This document shows positions 8,767 through 15,424 of a DNA stretch of 57,294 nt, piece by piece. The notes below the pieces were generated by a model, which saw only the letters and a list, made by a program, of their open reading frames with translations, was not told the origin of the DNA and did not search any database. This DNA comes from Mycobacterium sp. AZCC_0083 (lineage in GTDB: Bacteria > Actinomycetota > Actinomycetes > Mycobacteriales > Mycobacteriaceae), in assembly GCF_014202335.1 (NCBI RefSeq), contig NZ_JACHGP010000031.1:1-57294 (forward strand). Direction: 5' to 3'. Within the stretch, counting starts at the first letter, position 1; each line of letters starts with the position of its first letter. The position numbers were made by a program, and so were the translations under genes.

Positions 8767-8812
8767 ACCGGTTTACGTCCAACTCCGGTGCTGAGCAGCC
8801 CAATGCGAGCCA

Positions 8813-9003
8813 GTGGCGGTCCACACCGCCGCCATCGACTGGAACCAGGTCGAACGACGCAGATGGTTCGTGCCGGTCATGGAATCGCCACGATTCTCCG
8901 TCGACGAACTAGACGAGCGCACGGTGTGGTCCGAGTGTCTCGGGTACACGGCGATCCACGACGTATTCTGGCCGTCGAGCCAGGCATACACCGTAGCGAT
9001 CAA
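8813..9003 (+). pseudogene. orphan coding-like fragment
   Basis: Between the duplication end and the glycosidase gene, the plus strand reads VHTAAIDWNQVERRRWFVPV, then SVDELDERTVWSECLGYTAI with strongly GC-biased third positions. The frame then runs into the antisense of the glycosidase gene. It may be what is left of a gene cut by the duplication. I do not recognise the family. Confidence 0.25.
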
Positions 9004-9007
9004 CCGG

Positions 9008-10174
9008 TCACCGAGCCGGCGTCGTCGGCGTGGCGGTGAAGTAGAAGAAGTCCCGCTGATCGGGCCGCACGTAGCGATCCGCCGGTCCCACCATGGCCGA
9101 CATCAACCGTTGCGGTGCGCTGCCGCCGGCGCCGTCGGTGCGCCAGCTGCTGAAGAACTCCATCCCGGAATGGATGTCGAGTTCCATCCCGGTGATTGCG
9201 CCTGCCTGCGCAAGTGCGACGCCGAGGGTGGCAAGGTTCAGCTTGTCCCCAGCCACATAGACGATGTCGCCGCTGCGGGTGATGCCCATCGCCGACCGCC
9301 AGGTGTACTGCAGCTGGTTGTGGAGGGTTCCCCAGCGCAGGTCGACGTTGCGGTCCAGGCCTGGAACGGGCTGGCCACCTTCTACGATGAGAGCGAGATT
9401 CTGGCGGACCGCACGAACGTGTGAGCTCATCTGAATGTCGCGGCCCCACTGTCCGATTGACAGCCGACCCGTGTCGTCGATTACTGCGGAGGCCTTGCCA
9501 TCGACCAGTGTCCGCACCGTGGCGCCATCGAGGTAGAAGCCTCCCGAATATGCCGACATCTTGAAGCCGGAATTGAATGCTGCGGCGACGTCGGCTAGCT
9601 GTCCGGACGGGATCTGCCCGGCCGATCCGGACCGCACCGGCTGGACGGTTCCGGATTCGAGGTGCGCCTGCACCGCCGACGAGCGCACCAGGCCGATGCC
9701 GACGACGACGCTGCGGTGCAAGGGATCTGGCTGTATGACCGCGGTGTACACCACCGGTGGATCCCCCGGCACCCTGACCACGGCATGCCAGCCGGCATCG
9801 TCCGCGGTGTGTGCCAGCGTGGGCAGGCCCGGATACCTGGGGCCTGCACCGGGGCTGTTGGGCGCGGCCCCGGTCATGGTGACCGAGGCGGGATCGGGTG
9901 GGGTGTCCGACGGTGCGGAGCGCGTATAGAGCCAGGTCTCGACCCGGTCCAGCACCGGACCCATACCGACCGCGCGAAGGAGGGTCGACGTCTTGTCCTG
10001 CCAGGTGGCGTAACCGGGCGCCACCGCCGTCTGAGCGAACTGTGTCCCCAGGAACACCGTGGAAGCGATCACGACCAATGCCGCGGCCCAGACCGTCCAT
10101 CGTCGACCACGACGCGCGTCGGTGTGCGTGCCCGTGTGGCGCCGATGTACCGCGTGCCGGCCGCTTCTGACCAT
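9008..10174 (-). CDS. phosphodiester glycosidase (NAGPA/DUF2233)-like membrane-anchored protein, 388 aa
   Basis: The N-terminus is basic with one transmembrane helix (WTVWAAALVVIASTVFLGTQFAQ), then a linker, then a domain with AAFNSGFKMSAYSGGFYLDG, RSAMGITRSGDIVYVAG, and MELDIHSGMEFFSSW near the C-terminus. This pattern (gFNggF..., G...dG.l......T.. .lA..m...G...am.lDgG) is typical of the NAGPA/phosphodiester glycosidase family, here probably acting outside the membrane. ATG 10174 is preferred over ATG 10228 because an 11-bp-period direct repeat (10197-10214) lies just upstream and would otherwise be coding. The substrate is unknown. Confidence 0.75.
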   Translation of the reverse strand: MVRSGRHAVHRRHTGTHTDARRGRRWTVWAAALVVIASTVFLGTQFAQTAVAPGYATWQDKTSTLLRAVGMGPVLDRVETWLYTRSAPSDTPPDPASVTMTGAAPNSPGAGPRYPGLPTLAHTADDAGWHAVVRVPGDPPVVYTAVIQPDPLHRSVVVGIGLVRSSAVQAHLESGTVQPVRSGSAGQIPSGQLADVAAAFNSGFKMSAYSGGFYLDGATVRTLVDGKASAVIDDTGRLSIGQWGRDIQMSSHVRAVRQNLALIVEGGQPVPGLDRNVDLRWGTLHNQLQYTWRSAMGITRSGDIVYVAGDKLNLATLGVALAQAGAITGMELDIHSGMEFFSSWRTDGAGGSAPQRLMSAMVGPADRYVRPDQRDFFYFTATPTTPAR

Positions 10175-10196
10175 GGCATCAGAGTCGGCCGCCACC

Positions 10197-10214
10197 GCTG
10201 AAGTTCCGCTGAGG
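10197..10214 (-). promoter_or_regulatory. CTTCAGC-type direct repeat, site 1 (glycosidase promoter)
   Basis: On the minus strand it reads CCTCAGC-GGAA-CTTCAGC: two 7-mers at an 11-bp period, 23-40 bp upstream of the glycosidase ATG at 10174. It matches six other sites between 11.1 and 23.2 kb. The period and half-site size are those of OmpR/PhoP-family regulators. Confidence 0.6.
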
Positions 10215-10362
10215 ACGGTGACCACCATCGGTCGGGATGACGACGGCCCGCCCACGGAATGCATTCTCAGTGGATCTTCAGGCGCCCCGGTCCACAGTGA
10301 GGGTCGACCGCAACAGATGCTCGCTCGTGCCGCGGAAGACGGTGATCCTTGGCGTGTCCCGG

Positions 10363-10860
10363 ATGATCCATGATCGCAACCCGACCGAGCACTGGACTCG
10401 CTACGGCCCCAATGATGATGCAGCACACCATGTTCAGATACGTGCCTCGCACCTTGGCGTGGTCGGAATCGCGCTGACGGTGGTTGCGTGCGCCGCAGCC
10501 CCGCCCGGAGGTGACGGCAAGCCAGTGGATCGGCCGTCCGAGCAAGCGACGGCCGTGCGGTATGCGCTCGGTGTCGGTGGCGGCGACTGCCCGCCGGACG
10601 TCGCGTTCTATCATTCGCGGGGATCGACCAACACGATCGAACTAGGCATCGTCGCGTCGGCAGGCCAGATCGTCTCCTATTCCGTCGAGTCGCACGACCC
10701 GGCCTATGCCGGCCGCCGTGACCACGCCGTGGTGGCTGCCGGCGACAACGGCCATACCTTCGCCATCGACGTCCCCATCTCTGCGGTCGTTTCCGTGTCG
10801 GTTTCCGCCTCGGGCAGCGCAGACGAACGGGGCGGGACGTGTCGGGCGGCCGCCCTGTAG
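10363..10860 (+). CDS. small lipoprotein, 165 aa
   Basis: The frame contains a lipobox-like segment (VVGIALTVVAC followed by AAAPPGGDG), so the cysteine near residue 44 would be lipidated. The mature part (YALGVGGGDCPPDVAFYHSRGS to VSVSVSASGSADERGGTC) has two cysteines and is beta-rich. The start is uncertain. ATG 10363 gives a rather long N-region, and the upstream part of the frame is out of keeping with a signal peptide. The gene is divergent from the glycosidase gene. No family is recognised. Confidence 0.6.
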   Translation: MIHDRNPTEHWTRYGPNDDAAHHVQIRASHLGVVGIALTVVACAAAPPGGDGKPVDRPSEQATAVRYALGVGGGDCPPDVAFYHSRGSTNTIELGIVASAGQIVSYSVESHDPAYAGRRDHAVVAAGDNGHTFAIDVPISAVVSVSVSASGSADERGGTCRAAAL

Positions 10861-11187
10861 ACCCCGACCCGCAGGTCGCCCGGCAAGGATCGTGAACGGA
10901 TTCGGCCTGGTCGCGACCGTCATCGCACCTGCCTGCCCTACCCATGCCGACCCGCTTGCAGATACCGGAGCTAGAGGGAGAATCGCCCGAAAACCGGACT
11001 GCCAGAGTGACTATCGGTAATCCGGCCGACCACGAACGGGGTGTGGTTCGGGTCGACGCCCTGGTTGCGCTCCGTTGATCAGCTGGGCCGCCGGCCTTGG
11101 TGGTCATCCCCAGCGCACCGGCGACTGCGCTGAAGGAACGCTGAAGGGCTGTGCTCTGCCGGACACGCGGGGGTTCACACTGAACAT
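10861..11187. other. intergenic region upstream of the histidine kinase gene
   Basis: This 327-bp stretch has no convincing gene. It contains the direct repeat at 11129-11146 and probably the kinase promoter; CACACT at 11176-11181 would be a -10 six bases before the GTG, compatible with a leaderless mRNA. Confidence 0.5.
11129..11146 (+). promoter_or_regulatory. CTTCAGC-type direct repeat, site 2 (histidine kinase promoter)
   Basis: It reads GCTGAAG-GAAC-GCTGAAG on the plus strand, two perfect 7-mers at an 11-bp period, ending 41 bp before the kinase GTG. This suggests that the two-component system controls its own kinase gene. Confidence 0.65.
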
Positions 11188-12621
11188 GTGAAAACCTCCC
11201 TGTCGGTGCTCGCGTCCCCATCGCAGTGGACGGTCCGCACCCGGACCACGGTCGCCGCAACGATGGTCGTGACGCTGTGCCTGATGCTGGCCGGCGGCGC
11301 CCTCCTGATGGTCCTATTCCAATCGCTGGCGACCTCGGCGAAGTCGACGGCCGACGGTCGAGCCGCTCAGATAGTCGAACAGCTGAGGACCGAGCCGGCA
11401 TCCGACCTCGACCGGGCGATGCTGGCCACCGATGCCCAAGTGGGCATGGTGCAGGTCGTCGATCGCAGCGGAAAGATCATCGTCGCATCGGCGGGCAGCC
11501 CCGCCGCGCCGGTGTCATCGGCGCAGATTCCACCTGGATCGCGGACGTCTCTCGGACGGATAGCGCTCAGTGCCGACAACGACTTCTGGGTCACCGGAGT
11601 TGGAACCCAGACCCCCGCCGGTCCGGTAACGGTTCTGGTCGGAGCCGATCGTGAACCCGTCGAGACTGTTGCGACGACCGTCGCCGGACTCTTGGCGATC
11701 GGTGGCCCGATCGTGGTGGCGCTGGTGGCATTCGGGACCTACCGGTTGGTGGGCGCGGCGCTGCAACCGGTCGAGCGCATCCGAGCCCGTGTGTCATCGG
11801 TGACCAGTGGCAAACTCGACGAACGGATCCCGGTTCCGGCAGTCGACGACGAGGTGGGCCGACTGGCGGTGACGATGAATGACATGCTGGACCGGCTCGA
11901 GTCCGGCCAGACCGCTCAGCGGCGGTTCGTCAGCGATGCATCCCATGAGCTGAGAAGCCCGCTCTCCACGATCATCGCGGCACTCGAACTCGCCCATGGC
12001 CGTCCCGAATTCCTCGACCAGGAGGTCATCGACGAGTCGCTGCTGCCGGAAGCACACCGCATGCGACGGCTGGTGGAAGACCTGCTGCTGCTGGCGCGCG
12101 CCGATGAGCACAGAGATGTTCAGGTTGCGATTGACGTCGATCTCGACGACATCGTCTATGCCGAAGCGGATCGCGTTCGCGCGATCACTGACTTGCGCGT
12201 AGCCACCGAGATCAGACACGTTCGGGTGAGCGGCGATCAGCGGACGCTCTCACGATTGGTGCGAAACCTCGTCGACAATGCAATTCGGCACGCGCACAGC
12301 AGTATTCGACTGGAATGTGCGCAGGTCGCCGCCCGGGCGCAGGTCGTGGTCGCCGACGATGGGCTGGGCGTACCGGTGGCGGAGCGGCGTCGGATATTCG
12401 ACCGGTTCATTCGCCTGGATTCACCCCGCACCCGGGAGTCCGGGGGAGCGGGCCTCGGTTTGTCCATCGTGGCCCAGATCGCGGATGCGCACCACGGCAC
12501 GGTGACCGTCGGTGAGTCCTCGAGCGGGGGCGCGCGTTTCGTCGTCCGTTTGCCACTAGCCGTCGACGATACGGTATCCGACACCACGAACCGTCTCGAT
12601 ACCGTGACCGGAGAGCGGTGA
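11188..12621 (+). CDS. two-component sensor histidine kinase, 477 aa
   Basis: It has a transmembrane helix at about residues 22-46, an extracytoplasmic sensor region (about 47-160), a second helix at about 162-182 and a HAMP domain at about 183-237. HisKA is marked by SDASHELRSPL (phospho-acceptor His253). The ATPase domain has the N box LVRNLVDNAIRHA, G1 DDGLGVP, F box IFDRFIRL and G2 GGAGLGLSIV. The start is GTG 11188. The last 18 or so residues (VDDTVSDTTNRLDTVTGER) lie beyond the usual RFVVRLPL end and are read from the antisense strand of the response regulator gene. The two genes converge and overlap by 66 bp, an unusual arrangement for a kinase/regulator pair. Confidence 0.93.
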   Translation: MKTSLSVLASPSQWTVRTRTTVAATMVVTLCLMLAGGALLMVLFQSLATSAKSTADGRAAQIVEQLRTEPASDLDRAMLATDAQVGMVQVVDRSGKIIVASAGSPAAPVSSAQIPPGSRTSLGRIALSADNDFWVTGVGTQTPAGPVTVLVGADREPVETVATTVAGLLAIGGPIVVALVAFGTYRLVGAALQPVERIRARVSSVTSGKLDERIPVPAVDDEVGRLAVTMNDMLDRLESGQTAQRRFVSDASHELRSPLSTIIAALELAHGRPEFLDQEVIDESLLPEAHRMRRLVEDLLLLARADEHRDVQVAIDVDLDDIVYAEADRVRAITDLRVATEIRHVRVSGDQRTLSRLVRNLVDNAIRHAHSSIRLECAQVAARAQVVVADDGLGVPVAERRRIFDRFIRLDSPRTRESGGAGLGLSIVAQIADAHHGTVTVGESSSGGARFVVRLPLAVDDTVSDTTNRLDTVTGER

Positions 12622-13227
12622 GATGATCTTGCGCCGCAGGTAGCCGATGTAGACCTCGACGATGTTGTCATCACCGTCGAAGTTCGTGTCCCACACCGAC
12701 CGGACGATCTCGGCCTTGGTGACGACCGTGCCGCGGTGGCGCATCAGGAACTCCAGGACGCTGTACTCCCGCGGCGTCAGCGCCAGTTCCGCCCCCGCTC
12801 GCGTAACGCGGTGGCGCGCTGGATCCAGTTCGAGGTCGCCGACGGTCAAGACGGCGGGACGTTCCGGTGCGCCGCGGCGGATCAGCGCCCGAAGCCGTGC
12901 GATCAGCACCACGAACGAGAACGGTTTGATCAGGTAGTCGTCGGCGCCCAAGTCGAACGCATCGGCCAGGTCGTATTCGCCATCCTTTGCAGACAGCATC
13001 AACACCGGCGTCCACACGCCTTGGGAACGCATACTCCTGACGATCTCGTACCCACTCTTGCCCGGCAGCATTATGTCGAGCACGATCGCGTCGTACGCGT
13101 CGGCTACCGCGGTCTCGAAGCCCTCGTCCCCGCGGTGGTCGACGTCGACCACGAACCCCTCGGCCACCAGGCCGCGACGAATCAGCTCCGCGAGGTGCAC
13201 CTCGTCCTCGATCACCAGTACGCGCAT
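12556..13227 (-). CDS. OmpR/PhoB-family response regulator, 223 aa
   Basis: The receiver domain has the acidic pocket IEDE (residues 6-9), phospho-acceptor Asp51 (IVLDIMLPG), Ser79 (MLSAKD) and Lys101 (YLIKPF). The C-terminal winged helix ends with the hallmark VEVYIGYLRRKI...IETVRGVGYRI. It is the likely partner of the kinase at 11188-12621, although the genes converge instead of sharing an operon. A direct repeat of the kind this family binds lies 64 bp upstream of its ATG (13291-13308) in the divergent region shared with the lipoprotein-ABC operon, suggesting autoregulation and control of the transporter. Confidence 0.93.
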   Translation of the reverse strand: MRVLVIEDEVHLAELIRRGLVAEGFVVDVDHRGDEGFETAVADAYDAIVLDIMLPGKSGYEIVRSMRSQGVWTPVLMLSAKDGEYDLADAFDLGADDYLIKPFSFVVLIARLRALIRRGAPERPAVLTVGDLELDPARHRVTRAGAELALTPREYSVLEFLMRHRGTVVTKAEIVRSVWDTNFDGDDNIVEVYIGYLRRKIISPLSGHGIETVRGVGYRIVDG

Positions 13228-13290
13228 CGCCTCATCCTTCCCATCGCCTCACAGCCAGTACACCAGAGCCGCCCACGGCACACGACGCGC

Positions 13291-13308
13291 GTTCAGCAGT
13301 TCTTCAGC
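13291..13308 (+). promoter_or_regulatory. CTTCAGC-type direct repeat, site 3 (regulator / ABC operon)
   Basis: GTTCAGC-AGTT-CTTCAGC with an 11-bp period lies between the response regulator start (13227) and the lipoprotein start (13420), so it can serve both divergent units. Confidence 0.65.
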
Positions 13309-13419
13309 AGGACATTGCCAGACTGTGCCGGTGAGGCTGACGTGACTTCGCTCAACCCCGAAGCGCTGCTGCGACATCCCTGACATCGCTGCCTGGCTCA
13401 CGCTGTCGGAGAGGAACTC

Positions 13420-14034
13420 GTGAAGACCGCTAGAAACTTGGCATCCATCGTGGTTGCGGCAGTGGCTGTTGTGGCTGTGCTCGCCGGATGCGGCGCCAGC
13501 GCCACCAGCACCAGTTCGGGCGCGTCTACGGCAAATGCAGCCTCGGGAACGGCTGCACCCGAGAACAATTCGGCCGGCGACATCCCCGATACTCAGGTAT
13601 TCGTGTCCTTCACGCCGCCCACGAAGCTGTTCACCGTATCGGTCCCGGAGGGTTGGGCGCAGACCACCGACGGCGTGGCGACCGTCTTCACCGACAAACT
13701 CAATGCGGTGCGCATCGAGATGCGACCGGCGCTGGCGCCACTGACGCCCGACACGATTCGGCAGCAGGAGTTACCCGCCATCCAATCATCCAGTCCGGGT
13801 AACCGATTCGGAGCGATCTCGGTGGTCCAACGCAAGTCCGGCCCGGTCTTTCTGGTCACTTACCAGGCCACGTCGCCACCCAACGAGGTGACCGGCAAGA
13901 GCGGCGTCGATGCCGTCGAGCGATACGAATTCTGGCGGGACGGCCACGAGGCGATCCTGACGCTATCCGGACCGCTCGGAGCCGACAACGTCGATCCGTG
14001 GCGCACCATCACCGATTCACTGCAGTGGCAGTAG
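13420..14034 (+). CDS. lipoprotein of an ABC export-type operon, 204 aa
   Basis: GTG 13420 starts MKTARNLASIVVAAVAVVAVLAGC, an ideal lipoprotein signal with lipobox LAGC. A Ser/Thr/Ala-rich linker (ATSTSSGASTANAASGTAAP) follows, then a compact domain (FTVSVPEGWAQTTDGVATVFTD, ISVVQRKSGPVFLVTYQA, ERYEFWRDGHEAILTLSGP). The domain resembles PsbP/LpqN-like lipoproteins that bind hydrophobic ligands or accompany transporters. It is first in an operon with two ABC ATPases and an FtsX-type permease, overlapping the next gene by about 10 bp. It probably works on the outer face of the membrane with that transporter. Confidence 0.8.
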   Translation: MKTARNLASIVVAAVAVVAVLAGCGASATSTSSGASTANAASGTAAPENNSAGDIPDTQVFVSFTPPTKLFTVSVPEGWAQTTDGVATVFTDKLNAVRIEMRPALAPLTPDTIRQQELPAIQSSSPGNRFGAISVVQRKSGPVFLVTYQATSPPNEVTGKSGVDAVERYEFWRDGHEAILTLSGPLGADNVDPWRTITDSLQWQ

Positions 14035-14708
14035 CGGCAGCACCGGCGCCGCCATGTCCTTTGGAGGCCCGTTCGCTATATCGCTTCTACCGCGCCGGTG
14101 ACGAGGAGACCCTGGCCCTTCAGGGAGTATCGCTTCGGGTCGAGTCCGGTGACCTGGTCGCCGTCACCGGACCGTCCGGCTCGGGCAAATCGACCTTGTT
14201 GTCGTGCCTGGCCGGGATGGACGACCCCGACGGCGGCATGGTGCGCATCGCCGGGCAGCGGATCAGTCACCGCACCGAGCGTGACCGTGCCCGGATCAGG
14301 TCGCGCCACGTTGGCATGCTGTTCCAGAATGCCAACCTCGTCGAGCACCTCACCGTCGCGCAGAATCTGGCACTGGTGCGGTCGCTGGCAGACCGGCCAT
14401 CCATCGATGCCCCGGACCTGCTGGGGATGCTTGGTCTGCAGGATCGCTGCGGGGCCTACCCGAATCAACTCTCCGGCGGGGAACTTGCTCGGGCCGGGCT
14501 CGCGGTCGCGCTCGCCAACTCGCCGGCGGTGCTCCTGGCCGACGAACCCACCGGTGAACTCGACAGCGCCACCGAAGCACATGTGCTCGACCTCCTGATC
14601 GCTGCGACGCACCGAGGTACCGCCGTGGTCGTCGCCAGCCACAGCGCAGCCGTCGCCGCCGCCGCGACCCGGGTCTTACGCCTCGATGACGGGAAGGCTC
14701 TCTGGTGA
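14025..14708 (+). CDS. ABC transporter ATP-binding protein (MacB/LolD type), 227 aa
   Basis: It contains Walker A GPSGSGKSTLL, Q-loop LFQNANLV, an ABC signature written LSGGELARAGLA and Walker B AVLLADEPTGELD, then SHSAAV as the H-loop region. The signature departs from LSGGQ in its last position (E instead of Q). GTG 14025 overlaps the lipoprotein stop; GTG 13998 is possible but would overlap more. It is followed by a second, different ATPase, so the transporter may run on a heterodimeric ATPase pair. Confidence 0.88.
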   Translation: MAVAAAPAPPCPLEARSLYRFYRAGDEETLALQGVSLRVESGDLVAVTGPSGSGKSTLLSCLAGMDDPDGGMVRIAGQRISHRTERDRARIRSRHVGMLFQNANLVEHLTVAQNLALVRSLADRPSIDAPDLLGMLGLQDRCGAYPNQLSGGELARAGLAVALANSPAVLLADEPTGELDSATEAHVLDLLIAATHRGTAVVVASHSAAVAAAATRVLRLDDGKALW

Positions 14709-15424
14709 CGACCACCCGTCCGGACCTCGACACCGACGTGATGGCATCGCCCGTCGCCGAATGCGTCGACGTGGCACGGTCCTTCGGGTCCGGCGCAGCC
14801 GCGGTACATGCTCTGAGGTTGGTGAGCTGCCGCATACCGGTCTCGGCGCGCATCGCCCTGACCGGCCCGTCCGGCTCGGGGAAATCGACCCTCATCCACG
14901 TGATCGCCGGAATCGATGCGCCAACGGCTGGAACGGTGCGCTGGCCCGGACTGCACGCGGACCGTCTGGGTCGGCCCAACGGCGTCGGTGTGGTGTTCCA
15001 GGGTCCGAGCCTGCTGCCCAGCTTCGACGTCGTTGAAAACGTCGCCCTGCCAATGCTGTTCGCGGGACGGGATGAACTCAGCGCCCACGAGCGCGCACTG
15101 GCCGCCCTCGACCTGGTCGGTATGCGTGAATCGGCGGCCAGGCTTCCCGACGAACTGTCCGGCGGCCAATCACAGCGGGTCGCGGTTGCCCGAGTCGTGG
15201 CAACTCGTCCTGCACTGATCCTGGCGGACGAACCCACCGGACAGCTCGATCACCACAACGCGGACCGGGTCATCACCGCTCTGCTGGACACCGCGACGGC
15301 CATCGGTGCAGCGCTGATGATCGCCACCCACGACCCGGCGGTGGCCGCGCGGCTCACCGACCACTGGACGATGCGCGACGGCTACCTCGACGTCGACATG
15401 ACGACGGGAATGAACGCGCCATGA
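14705..15424 (+). CDS. second ABC transporter ATP-binding protein, 239 aa
   Basis: GTG 14705 overlaps the preceding TGA by 4 bp (translational coupling). Motifs are canonical: Walker A GPSGSGKSTLI, Q-loop VFQGPSLLPS, signature LSGGQSQRVAVARV, Walker B ALILADEPTGQLD, H-loop IATHD. It resembles LolD/MacB-type ATPases that power FtsX-domain permeases without moving the substrate through the membrane core. The intact signature contrasts with the altered one in the partner, suggesting one canonical and one degenerate ATP site in a heterodimer. Confidence 0.9.
   Translation: MTTTRPDLDTDVMASPVAECVDVARSFGSGAAAVHALRLVSCRIPVSARIALTGPSGSGKSTLIHVIAGIDAPTAGTVRWPGLHADRLGRPNGVGVVFQGPSLLPSFDVVENVALPMLFAGRDELSAHERALAALDLVGMRESAARLPDELSGGQSQRVAVARVVATRPALILADEPTGQLDHHNADRVITALLDTATAIGAALMIATHDPAVAARLTDHWTMRDGYLDVDMTTGMNAP

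Noticed and set aside
10175..11401. Extension of the glycosidase frame up to 11401 on the minus strand
   Set aside because: The extra 400 or so residues are low-complexity Arg/Ser/Pro sequence, run over the lipoprotein gene and two direct-repeat sites, and lie upstream of the obvious membrane anchor.
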